From contig NZ_SNZH01000009.1 in NCBI RefSeq assembly GCF_004363655.1, forward strand, positions 124,792 to 188,791: 64,000 nt of DNA, read 5' to 3'. A program made the position numbers and the translations under genes. Source of the DNA: Tahibacter aquaticus. Lineage in GTDB: Bacteria > Pseudomonadota > Gammaproteobacteria > Xanthomonadales > Rhodanobacteraceae. Below the pieces are notes generated by a model. It saw only the letters and a program-made list of their open reading frames with translations, searched no databases and was not told the origin of the DNA. This document shows, in pieces, positions 54,949 to 63,176 of this stretch (positions are counted from its first letter, which is position 1; each line of letters begins with the position of its first letter).

Positions 54949-55404
54949 CTACCGATTGCTACCGAGTGGTTCTGCCAGTCCGATCAGCAGTCCTTCCGGG
55001 CCGCGGAGGTAGCAGAGCCGATACGAATCCTCGTACTGCACCACGTCGCCGACCAGCTGCGCTCCGTGCTTGCGCAGCCTGGCGAGTGTTTCGTCGATGT
55101 CGCTCACGGTGAACATCGCCCGCAGGTAGCCCAGGGCGTTTACCGGACTGTCGCGGTGATCGGCGACGACAGCCGGAGCGAGAAAACGCGAAAGCTCAAG
55201 GCGGCTATGGCCGTCGGGCGTGACCATCATGGCGATCTCGACACGCTGATTGCCCAGCCCGGTGACGCGTCCGGCCCACTCTCCTTCGATCGTTGCACGC
55301 CCCTCGAACCTCAGGCCAAGCTCGGTGAAAAAAGCGATGGCATGGTCGAGGGATTCCACCACGATTCCCACATTGTCCATTCGTAGCAATTGACTTTTGC
55401 TCAT
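54949..55404 (-). CDS. glyoxalase/bleomycin-resistance (VOC) superfamily protein
   Basis: A 151-residue VOC-fold protein with two beta-alpha-beta-beta-beta halves: MDNVGIVVESLDHAIAFFTE at the start and YLRAMFTVSDIDETLARLRK in the second half, ending with the usual CYLRGPEGLLIGLAE. The first metal-ligand position is Asn (DNVGIVV) where glyoxalase I has His; ligands in the second half include the Glu of LIGLAE. Lyase, dioxygenase or drug-binding roles are all open. The ATG at 55404 has only a weak ribosome site. It lies 134 bp from inverted-repeat element copy 2. Confidence 0.85.
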   Translation of the reverse strand: MSKSQLLRMDNVGIVVESLDHAIAFFTELGLRFEGRATIEGEWAGRVTGLGNQRVEIAMMVTPDGHSRLELSRFLAPAVVADHRDSPVNALGYLRAMFTVSDIDETLARLRKHGAQLVGDVVQYEDSYRLCYLRGPEGLLIGLAEPLGSNR

Positions 55405-55537
55405 GATTCCGGCTGTTCTCTGGCGGTGGCGTCGCTGTCGATAGTAGCGGAGCCGGCCAGCTTCTCGCCTTGTCTTTCGATGCGCAGGCGAAATCGGGCT
55501 TTGGCGGACTACTCGTTCGCGATGTCGCCGGCTACGA

Positions 55538-55713
55538 GTGTCCTGTCTCGCCAATACCAGTGAACAATTCCGGTGTCTTGACCAGCTTCGCTGTTGAAAA
55601 CCGCCGCGATACGTCGTTGCGATACGTCGCCGCAGCGTTGCTACACCTCTTCATCGCGCCTGGTCTCCCGGCGAAATCCATCCGGAATTTCTTCACCATG
55701 GCGAGACAGGCTG
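55538..55713. repeat. inverted-repeat-ended element, copy 2 (MITE-like)
   Basis: Same left end as copy 1, GTGTCCTGTCTCG (55538-55550). The right end keeps CGAGACAGG (55702-55710) but has CTGC where copy 1 has ACAC. The interior is about 90% identical, with a 3-bp gap near the right end. It abuts the TAG stop of the kinase gene (55716-55714). In one frame both copies read KKFRMDFAGRPGA and NDVSRRFSTAKLVKT, without a conserved start. Confidence 0.72.
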
Positions 55714-58497
55714 CTAGCGGCCCGATTCGGCCAGGGCGTCGATCCGCGCCAACAACGCCGGCTCGACCCAACTGCGATCTTTCACCAGCGCGACCGCGCG
55801 GCGCGCCGTATCGCGGGCTGCACGACCATCGCCCAGGCGTGTCTGTATCGACGCCAGTACATCGAGCAACTCGATCTGATGCAAATACCCCGCAGGCGCG
55901 AGCTGCTGCCACATTGCCAGCGCGCGATGGATATCCACCAGCGCCTCGGCAGGGCGGCCCAGCGCTGTCAGGGCGCTGGCGCGCCGTGCCAGCACCATCT
56001 CGGCGGTGGTGCCATGCTGCTTGTCCAGGCGCAGCAACAGCTCGCGCGCCTGATCGCACAGGGCCAGGGCCGCTGCTGCGTCGTTGCGGCGCAGGCTCAG
56101 CTCCGCGCGCAGCTGCCATAAATAGGCCATCCAGTGGTGGCCCTGGGGAAAGATTTCCTGCGCCATTGCCAGCGCGCGTGTGCTGCTGGCATCGGCCTGC
56201 GCCAGATCGCCGGTGGCGAGTGCGAGGTCGGCCTGGTTCGCAAAGATATCGGTGCAGGAACGCGTGGCGTGCAGGTCGGGGCGTTCGCACCATTGCACTG
56301 CGGCGCGGATGTGCTGCGTTGCCGCCGCCAGATCGCGTCGGCGCAGTTCCAGTTTGCCCAGGCTGCTCAGGGTATTGGCGACGCGCAGATGGCCATCGCC
56401 GTAGACCGCCCGCATCATGGCCAGTGCGCGGACCAGCACGGGTTCCGCCTCGTCCAGGCGTGCCTGCAGGCTCAACGCATCGCCGAGATTGAGCAAGGCC
56501 AGCGCGATGCGGTCGTGCGGCGCATCGTAGATCCGTTCGGCCGTGGCCAGCGTTTCGCGCAACAAGGATTCGGCCGCGGCGCTCTCGCCCAGGGTCTGGC
56601 GAACGCGCGACAAGTCGGTGAGGCCCTGCAGAAAATCCTGGGTCGGCGCGCGTCCGCTGCTGCGCCAGGTCTGCAGGGCAGATTCCAGCAGCTGGGCAGC
56701 ATCGGCATGGCGGCCCGAGCCCACCAGCAGATTGCCGCGCACCAGGTCCGCCTGTACCGCGCCCATGGAGCCGGCGCCATACAGGGCGGCGGCGTGCTGC
56801 GCGGCTTCGGCGGAAATGGCCAGCGCCTGCTCGGTGCGCGCCGAATACATCAGCGCGCTGGCGTAGTTCTGCAATCCATCCACGCTGGCGGCGTTGTTGT
56901 CCTTGCGCATCTGCGGCAGCAGGGCGGCATAAGCAGTGCTGGCATCGGCGTAGCGCGACTGATGGATCAGAAGGCTGGCCTGCAGCAGGCGAATCTGGGT
57001 CACGGCCGTGTCGGACGGTGCGTAGAACGTTTGCGCCAGGTGCAGGGCCTGGTCGTAAAACTGCCCGGCCTGAATGTAGTCGCTGCCCGCCATCCGCACT
57101 TCGCCCAGTGTGCGCAACAACTCCACGCGCGTGGCGACGGACAGGTCGGTCTGTGTCTGCAGGCGTTTGCCGGCACGCTGCACGAGTTGATCCAGGGTCA
57201 ATCGCTGGTCCGGCAATTGTCCGGCTTTCGATGCATCGAACAGCTCGATCAGGAAATCGCGTACCGCGGTGGCACGCTGCGCCTGTTCGCGTGCGACATG
57301 GGCCTGCCACAGCGCCAGCGATACACCCAGCACGATCGCGAACAGGGCGAGCATCGCGGCCGTCGACGCGGTGCGATTGCGCTGCATGCTTTTGCGCAGG
57401 CGATACCAGGCCGAGGGCGTGCGCGCGGTGACGGGCTGGTTGTGCAGATAGCGTTCGAGATCGTCGGCCAGCAGGGCCGCCGAGAGATAGCGACGGCCCG
57501 GGTCCGGCGCATTCGCGGTGTCGTAGATCGCATCCAGGTCGCCGCGCAGCAAGCGCGTCAAGGCAACTCCGGCAGGCATTCCGGCGGGTGCCGCGGCGGC
57601 ACCGGCACAGGCCCGCGAAAGATTGGCGTGGCCATGGCCGCGCCGCAGCAGTTGCCCGGTGAGCAGCTCGCCCATCAGGATGCCGAGCGCGTAGATGTCG
57701 GTTGCCGTGGTCACCGGCCCGGGCAGGTATTGCTCTGGCGCTGCGTAGCCGGGTGTGAGCGAGATCGCGTTGGTCTGGGTGGCGTGATGGTCGTCGTCAT
57801 CGAGCAGGCGGGCGATGCCGAAATCGAGCACCTTGATGTCACCCGCGGTATTGACCAGTACGTTGGACGGTTTCAGGTCGCGATGTACCACCAGGGTGCG
57901 GTGCGCACTGTCGATGGCGCGGCAGACAGTGACCAGCAACTGCAGCCGCGCGCGCAGGCCCAGCGCGCGCGCAGTGGCGTACTCGGTGATCGGCAGGCCA
58001 TCGACGAATTCCATGGCGATGTACGGTATGCCGGCATCGCTGATGCCGCCCTCGATGAGGCCGGAGATATGCGGGTGCGACAACTGCGCCAGCACCCCTT
58101 GTTCGCGCCGGAAACGACGCTGTCCCTCGGCAGAAAACAGCCCGGTGCGCAGCAGCTTCAGTGCCACCGTCTGCATGCCTGCGCCGCTGGCGCGCTGCGC
58201 GCGGAACACCACGGACGTGCCGCCCTGGCCCAGCACTTCGGTGAGCCGGTACGGCCCGATGCAGCTGCCCACCAGTCCGGCGCCGTCTTCGTGCGGCGGC
58301 GTGTACTGTTGGGCCAGCGCGGCGGCCGATGTGGCCAGCAGCGGCGCGTCGTCGAGATCGGCAGCCAGCATGGCCAGCAATTCCTGGCGCAGTTCCGCGT
58401 CGAGGACGTGCGCTGCAAGCCACGCTTCGCGTTGCGGCGGCGTCAGGTCGATCAGTTGATCGAAACACTCGCGCAAGCCCAGTGAGGCGGCACTCAC
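55714..58497 (-). CDS. membrane serine/threonine protein kinase with TPR sensor region
   Basis: A 927-residue Hanks-type kinase. Kinase domain about 80-350: glycine loop LGQGGTSVVF (89-98), K114 in VALKLL, HRDLKPSN (205-212), DFG (225-227), APE (253-255). One transmembrane helix follows (about 380-398, LALFAIVLGVSLALW), then about 500 residues of TPR-like helical repeats, probably periplasmic. It starts with GTG overlapping the stop of the ECF sigma gene (GTGA), a pairing known in Xanthomonadales and other phyla where the kinase is thought to act with its sigma factor. The stop codon touches inverted-repeat element copy 2. Confidence 0.92.
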   Translation of the reverse strand: MSAASLGLRECFDQLIDLTPPQREAWLAAHVLDAELRQELLAMLAADLDDAPLLATSAAALAQQYTPPHEDGAGLVGSCIGPYRLTEVLGQGGTSVVFRAQRASGAGMQTVALKLLRTGLFSAEGQRRFRREQGVLAQLSHPHISGLIEGGISDAGIPYIAMEFVDGLPITEYATARALGLRARLQLLVTVCRAIDSAHRTLVVHRDLKPSNVLVNTAGDIKVLDFGIARLLDDDDHHATQTNAISLTPGYAAPEQYLPGPVTTATDIYALGILMGELLTGQLLRRGHGHANLSRACAGAAAAPAGMPAGVALTRLLRGDLDAIYDTANAPDPGRRYLSAALLADDLERYLHNQPVTARTPSAWYRLRKSMQRNRTASTAAMLALFAIVLGVSLALWQAHVAREQAQRATAVRDFLIELFDASKAGQLPDQRLTLDQLVQRAGKRLQTQTDLSVATRVELLRTLGEVRMAGSDYIQAGQFYDQALHLAQTFYAPSDTAVTQIRLLQASLLIHQSRYADASTAYAALLPQMRKDNNAASVDGLQNYASALMYSARTEQALAISAEAAQHAAALYGAGSMGAVQADLVRGNLLVGSGRHADAAQLLESALQTWRSSGRAPTQDFLQGLTDLSRVRQTLGESAAAESLLRETLATAERIYDAPHDRIALALLNLGDALSLQARLDEAEPVLVRALAMMRAVYGDGHLRVANTLSSLGKLELRRRDLAAATQHIRAAVQWCERPDLHATRSCTDIFANQADLALATGDLAQADASSTRALAMAQEIFPQGHHWMAYLWQLRAELSLRRNDAAAALALCDQARELLLRLDKQHGTTAEMVLARRASALTALGRPAEALVDIHRALAMWQQLAPAGYLHQIELLDVLASIQTRLGDGRAARDTARRAVALVKDRSWVEPALLARIDALAESGR

Positions 58498-59018
58498 GTC
58501 AGCCGTGCTTTGAGGAAGGCGGAAGCGAAGCGCCAGTCGCGCGCCACCGTGCGCGGTGCCACGCCCAGCAGCGCGGCCACCTGATCCAGTCCCAGGCCGG
58601 CAAAAAAATGCAGATCCACCACTTCGGCGGCACGCGGGTCGCGCAGCAGCAGGGCATCGAGTGCTGCGTCCAGTTCGAGCGCTTGTGCCGGATCGATCGT
58701 GAGCGTTTCCACGTCGGGATCGGTGAGGGCTACCCGCAGGCGCGGGTCTTCGCGCTTCAGGCGCATTTGCAGCTTCGCGCGATCGAGCAGGATGTGGCGC
58801 ATGGCTTTCGCGGCATAGGAAAAAAACTGCCGGGCTTCGCCGAAGCGCAGGCGCTCGGCATCTGCCAGTTTCAGGTACAGCTCGTTGACCAGGGCGGTCG
58901 TGTGCAGGGTGTCGGGCGCACCGCTGCGGCGGCGCTCGCTACGCGCCAGCGCGCGGAGCTGCAGGTACAGACCATCGACCCATTCATCCACGCCGCTGGC
59001 ATTGACTACTTGCCGCAT
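58494..59018 (-). CDS. ECF-type RNA polymerase sigma factor (Sigma70_ECF, PF07638-like)
   Basis: A 174-residue sigma factor. Region 2 covers the first 90 residues (LYLQLRALARSERRR, LVNELYLKLADAERLRF, FFSYAAKAMRHILLDRA) and region 4 the end (VVDLHFFAGLGLDQVAALLG, VAPRTVARDWRFASAFLKAR). The FFxxAAxxMRxILxDxA block marks the subgroup usually encoded next to a Ser/Thr kinase, as here. No anti-sigma gene is adjacent, so activity is probably set by the kinase (inference). Start at 59018; a GTG at 59078 would add 20 residues. Confidence 0.9.
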   Translation of the reverse strand: MRQVVNASGVDEWVDGLYLQLRALARSERRRSGAPDTLHTTALVNELYLKLADAERLRFGEARQFFSYAAKAMRHILLDRAKLQMRLKREDPRLRVALTDPDVETLTIDPAQALELDAALDALLLRDPRAAEVVDLHFFAGLGLDQVAALLGVAPRTVARDWRFASAFLKARLT

Positions 59019-59241
59019 GGATCGAGGGCTCGGGCGCAAGGAAAACTCACGGTACAGACAAGGCCGCGGTTTTTCCACCGAGTCGGTAGCAGGTTAGCCC
59101 CGGCGTTTGCAGCTGCATCGAAAGCCGGCGGCAATGCCGCGCCGGCTTGGTCGTCCAGGCCAAGGGGCCGATGTCGGCCGCGCCACCCGGATGCGCTAGG
59201 CTTCTCCGGCGGCGCGCGCCGCGTGGGACGGAGCAACCCGG

Positions 59242-60405
59242 ATGGGGACGGCGTTTTCATGGGTGTCGACGGCCACGCTGCCGCCGGCGGAAGTACTTGC
59301 GGCATTGAATCTCGAAGACACCGGCGCTGCCGTGGGCGCGGGCGAATGCGAGATTGCCGGCGCGGCTTTGCCGCAAGGCGGCTATGTCGTTGTGGCCAAC
59401 GCGTTCTGGCATGCGCTGATCCACCCGGCGAAACTGGCGGCGCTGTCGCTCAAAGCGACCGTGGCCGGCTGTGCCGAAAGCGAGAACGTCAACGCGTCGA
59501 CCGCGTTTCTCTGGCGCGACGGCGAGCGGATCTGGCAGCTCACGCATCTGCTCGACGAGGGCGCCGGGCACCTCGAGATCGAAGGCGACGCGCCCGCGCA
59601 AACGGCGTCGCTGCTCGAACAGGCGATCGCGCGGCATCGCACCGAGGGCTACGACGCCGTGTACGGCGTTGCCGCGGCCGTGGCGAAGTCGTGCACCGGC
59701 TTCCGCTACGGCGAGGATCGCCGATTGCGCTTCACGCGGCTGGTGCCGCGCAAGGCAACGATTGTCGCCGGAAGTGCACAGATCGCCATCGAGTGGCCAA
59801 ACCAACGGGACGAGCTGACCGCCATGCTGGGTCGCGCACTGGAAGCGATACTGGTTCCGCTGGGCTTCGACGTGCGGCGCGACCCCCGTGGCGACGAATT
59901 CTTCAGAACCCGCGACGACACGACGCTGACGGTGTACGGCGTCGGATACGACGATCATCCTTTCTATACCTGTGACATTTTCATTTCCGTACGCCAGAAC
60001 ACCGTCGAGCAGCTGATCGCGAGCGTTATTCCGCAGCACACGCGTTCGTCGACTTGCGATCTGCGATTGGCGAAGCTGGAAGGCCACGACGGTTTCGACA
60101 TCAAGTCGATCAGGCATATCGAGGCGTTCATCAAGTTCCTCGGCAAAAAAGTGCCGGCGCTGATTGAGCGCTGCGGCCGCGTCCGCGAGCTGGATCGCAT
60201 CGTGAACGCGGACCGCAGCCGCATCGACGGCATCGATTTTCTGTCCGCCGAAGGGCCGATCGTGCTGGCCTGGCTCGCGGGCAATCCGAACTTCGAGACC
60301 ATGGTGGCGTACGCCGACTCGCGCTACGACCGGCGCTATGTCGAGGGCGAGACGCCGATCGTGCAGCTGGCAGATCATCTGCGCCGCAATGTGCCGGTCG
60401 AATAG
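59242..60405 (+). CDS. hypothetical protein, 387 residues, family not recognised
   Basis: A soluble protein without signal peptide or membrane segment. Two parts can be seen: residues about 1-155 (ALPQGGYVVVANAFWHALIH, TAFLWRDGERIWQLTHLLDE) and about 175-387 (IAIEWPNQRDELTAMLGRAL, LGFDVRRDPRGDEFFRTRDD, HIEAFIKFLGKKVPALIERC). The second half has the feel of a DUF with immunity-protein or phage-type distribution, but no motif is decisive. GGAG lies 8 nt before the ATG. It is convergent with the zinc-ribbon SDR gene (15 bp apart) and divergent from the sigma gene. Confidence 0.7.
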   Translation: MGTAFSWVSTATLPPAEVLAALNLEDTGAAVGAGECEIAGAALPQGGYVVVANAFWHALIHPAKLAALSLKATVAGCAESENVNASTAFLWRDGERIWQLTHLLDEGAGHLEIEGDAPAQTASLLEQAIARHRTEGYDAVYGVAAAVAKSCTGFRYGEDRRLRFTRLVPRKATIVAGSAQIAIEWPNQRDELTAMLGRALEAILVPLGFDVRRDPRGDEFFRTRDDTTLTVYGVGYDDHPFYTCDIFISVRQNTVEQLIASVIPQHTRSSTCDLRLAKLEGHDGFDIKSIRHIEAFIKFLGKKVPALIERCGRVRELDRIVNADRSRIDGIDFLSAEGPIVLAWLAGNPNFETMVAYADSRYDRRYVEGETPIVQLADHLRRNVPVE

Positions 60406-60419
60406 CCGGGCCAACTGAC

Positions 60420-62018
60420 TTACCAGTCGGTGGGCCGATAATCCTTCAGGAACTGGCCCCACAGATGTTCGCCGCTGTTGATGCCGGCGATGATGGGGTC
60501 GACGATGCGCGCGGCGCCGTCGACGATATCCAGCGGCGGATGAAAGCGCTCCTCGATCGTCTTGCGTGCGGCGATCTCGACCGGATCCTCGTCAGTCACC
60601 CAGCCGGTGTCCACGCTGTTCATGTGGATACCGTCGTTGTGGTAGTCGGTTGCAGCGGTGCGCGTCATCATGTTGAGCGCCGCCTTGGCCATGTTCGTGT
60701 GCGGATGACGGGTTGTCTTGAAGTTGCGGTAGAACTGGCCCTCGACGGCGGACACATTGACGATGTGCTTGTCGCGCTCGGGCGTGCGCAGCATCAACGG
60801 CTTGAGCCGCGCATTGATGATGAACGGGGCGATGGCGTTGATCAGCTGCACCTCGAGCAGTTCCACCGACGGCACTTCGGCCATCTGCAGGCGCCACGAA
60901 TTGCGCCCGCGCAGGTCGATCTGCTGCAGATCCTGATCCAGGCGTCCTTCCGGGAACAAATGCGACTGTGCAATGAACTCGTCTGGCAACAGGGGGACTT
61001 GGGACAGTTTTGCCGAGTCGAGGACGGTCACTTCGCGGTTGTGCAGGGAAGGATTCAAGCCCGCCAGCGCGGCAGCGCCGTTGCCGATAGCCGCCTCGCC
61101 GTGCTCAGGCAGGATGCCGTAGCTGCGCAGGCCGGCGTAGCTGCCCAGCAGTTTGCCCACGTGCGCCGGTGCGTCGTGCAATGCGGAGGTCTCGCTGGCC
61201 ATCATGTGCGCATAGAACTCCGGCGGGCGGCGCACGGTCTGGCAGGCATTGTTGATGATGAAATCCAGGCGCTGGCGCGTTGCAAGCACGTGCTGGCAGA
61301 ACGCCTCGACACTGGGCGTGTGGCGCAGATCCAGGCCGAATATTTCGAGGCGGTGCCCCCAGTGCGCGAAGTCGGGCTCTTGCGCGTAGCGTGCCGCCGA
61401 ATCACGCGGAAAACGCGTGGTAACGATGAGTTCGGCGCCGGCACGCAACAACTTGAGGCCTGCCTGGTAGCCGATCTTCACGCGGCCGCCGGTCAACAGC
61501 GCAACGCGTCCATGCAGATCGGCCAGTTCGGTGCGCTTGGAAAAATTGAATGCGGCACATGCCGGACAAAGCTGGTCGTAGAAATGGTGGATCAGCGAGT
61601 ACTTCTCTTTGCACACATAGCAATGCTGCGGCTTGATCGACTCGCGCGATTCGGCGGCATCGCCGTGAACATCCTGTGGCGAGAAATCGTCCGGTGGAAA
61701 CACGTTAGGCGTCGTGAATACCGGCTTGCGCCGCAGCACCCGGATGCCGGTTTCATGCAGAACGGCATCGTCGTTGCGAATCTCGGCTTTGCTGCGTTCC
61801 CGTGCCGCTGTCTTGCGACGCTGCCGGCGCGCGACGGGATCGGGAAGAAATATCTGTCCGGCAACCTGGTGCAGGCGCCGCTGATCTTCGGCCGGCAGCC
61901 TGTTCAATAGCGTAGCGTCGGTCGCAATCTGTTCGAGCACAGCCACCGCCGAGCGCACGCGGTCCAGTAGGGCAAGGTCGTCGATATCCGCGGTGGGAGA
62001 TGGAGCAGTCGTATTCAA
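60420..62018 (-). CDS. zinc-ribbon-containing SDR-like oxidoreductase lacking the canonical catalytic Tyr
   Basis: A 532-residue protein. An N-terminal extension (about 1-130) leads to a zinc ribbon C133-YV-C136 and C151-PA-C154, then an SDR Rossmann fold with TGGRVKIG (176-183), IINNACQTVRRPP and NVSAVEGQFYRNFK. Where SDRs have YxxxK this one has T441-NMA-K445, so the catalytic Tyr is missing at that site, though Y and H residues lie nearby. Members with this layout occur in scattered bacteria and eukaryotes without assigned function, as far as I recall. The start is a TTG (62018) with a weak site; a shorter start cannot be excluded. Confidence 0.78.
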   Translation of the reverse strand: MNTTAPSPTADIDDLALLDRVRSAVAVLEQIATDATLLNRLPAEDQRRLHQVAGQIFLPDPVARRQRRKTAARERSKAEIRNDDAVLHETGIRVLRRKPVFTTPNVFPPDDFSPQDVHGDAAESRESIKPQHCYVCKEKYSLIHHFYDQLCPACAAFNFSKRTELADLHGRVALLTGGRVKIGYQAGLKLLRAGAELIVTTRFPRDSAARYAQEPDFAHWGHRLEIFGLDLRHTPSVEAFCQHVLATRQRLDFIINNACQTVRRPPEFYAHMMASETSALHDAPAHVGKLLGSYAGLRSYGILPEHGEAAIGNGAAALAGLNPSLHNREVTVLDSAKLSQVPLLPDEFIAQSHLFPEGRLDQDLQQIDLRGRNSWRLQMAEVPSVELLEVQLINAIAPFIINARLKPLMLRTPERDKHIVNVSAVEGQFYRNFKTTRHPHTNMAKAALNMMTRTAATDYHNDGIHMNSVDTGWVTDEDPVEIAARKTIEERFHPPLDIVDGAARIVDPIIAGINSGEHLWGQFLKDYRPTDW

Positions 62019-63176
62019 AGCGGGTGATCCGTAGTGAGAGAGGCGCGGCCGTCGGGGCGCCGCCTGCAGGGCGGGTTACCCTGCCTGGCGAGCTGCCACC
62101 GTGGCCGAGGGTCAAGCCCGATAGTCTGACGGAAAACCTGGCGATGCAGCAAAAAGAGAGCCCGCTGCAGGCCGTCACTGCTGGACAGATGGGCCCAAGG
62201 TGTTGGCCGGCAAGTACCACCAGGCCTGCGCCGGTGGCGCTGTCGATCATGTTCCGCCGTACCGGTATCGACTCGCCAGAGAGCCGCCGCAAGGGCCGCA
62301 CGGCACCGTGCCAGGGTGCCGCCGCGGTCTGAATCTCGATACCCAGGCTGCAGCATTGTTGCGAAATGATGTCGGCGCCCGGGGGAATGTCACGAACGTC
62401 GGCTCCGGTGCGGGCCGCCGCGATTCCAGAACGGGCGGTTGGCGACAGGCCTCGTTCAACGCGAGGGGAGGGCGGCCGGACTGCGCTCCCCGGAGGGGAT
62501 ATCGATATTCGTCGCGCGGCGCCGGCACGCCAAAGAACGTGTTGATGGCAAGGCGCTCTGGCGCCTGAGATGGACCAGGCCGAGCACAACGGCGGCGGCT
62601 GATTCCGCTCGCCCATGGGACAGGGGGCTGGCTCGGCCCGGCTCCAGTGCTCGGATAGCCAAGAAGCCCGCATGTCGTCGAGTAACCCCTTCATTCCAGC
62701 GAGGCCTGCAGTGGAGCCGGCACCTGTGCTTGCCCGCCGATGGACGGCAGCAGGCGATCCGCAGGCACGTCCCAGTCCACTGCGGGAACTGATAGGGCAA
62801 TGGCCGTTTGTACGCTGAGCACAGCACGTGTCGAGGGGTACGCCGAATACCGCCGCATCCATCAGCCGCGGTAGGTCGCGGTAGGAAGTGTCATTGTGCC
62901 GGCGGCCGCGCGCGATCCAGCGCGTGCTGTTGCCGCGTACGCGTGTCTTTCGCCGCGTGATCGCTGCCTCTTGGAGCGGGCCGGAATCACGCGATGGTGC
63001 CGATCCGCTTCTTGACAACAGAGCCTGGCGGTTCTTTCTTGCCGGTTTTTTCAGCGGTAGAGAAAGGCAAAAGACTACTATTGGCTAGGTGAATAAAAAA
63101 TACTTGGCGACATATTTTCCGCGTGCGATGATCCGCCGCTCAGCGCAGGATTCGGCCTGATTTCCGCCGGGGGACA
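62019..63176. other. long gap before the polyketide synthase gene
   Basis: About 1.16 kb without a supported gene. Open frames on both strands are Arg/Pro/Ser-rich and look like antisense readings. One short frame (62672-62818, MSSSNPFIPARPAVEPAPVL, ending WPFVR) has some coding character but a poor ribosome site. The last 100 bp before the PKS ATG is AT-rich (GGTGAATAAAAAATACTTGG, 63088-63107), a likely promoter. No tRNA or insertion-sequence ends seen. Confidence 0.4.

Noticed and set aside
61753-63018. 421-codon minus-strand frame covering the gap before the PKS gene
   Set aside because: Arg/Ser/Pro-rich, overlaps the real SDR-like gene in another frame, no recognisable domain or ribosome site.
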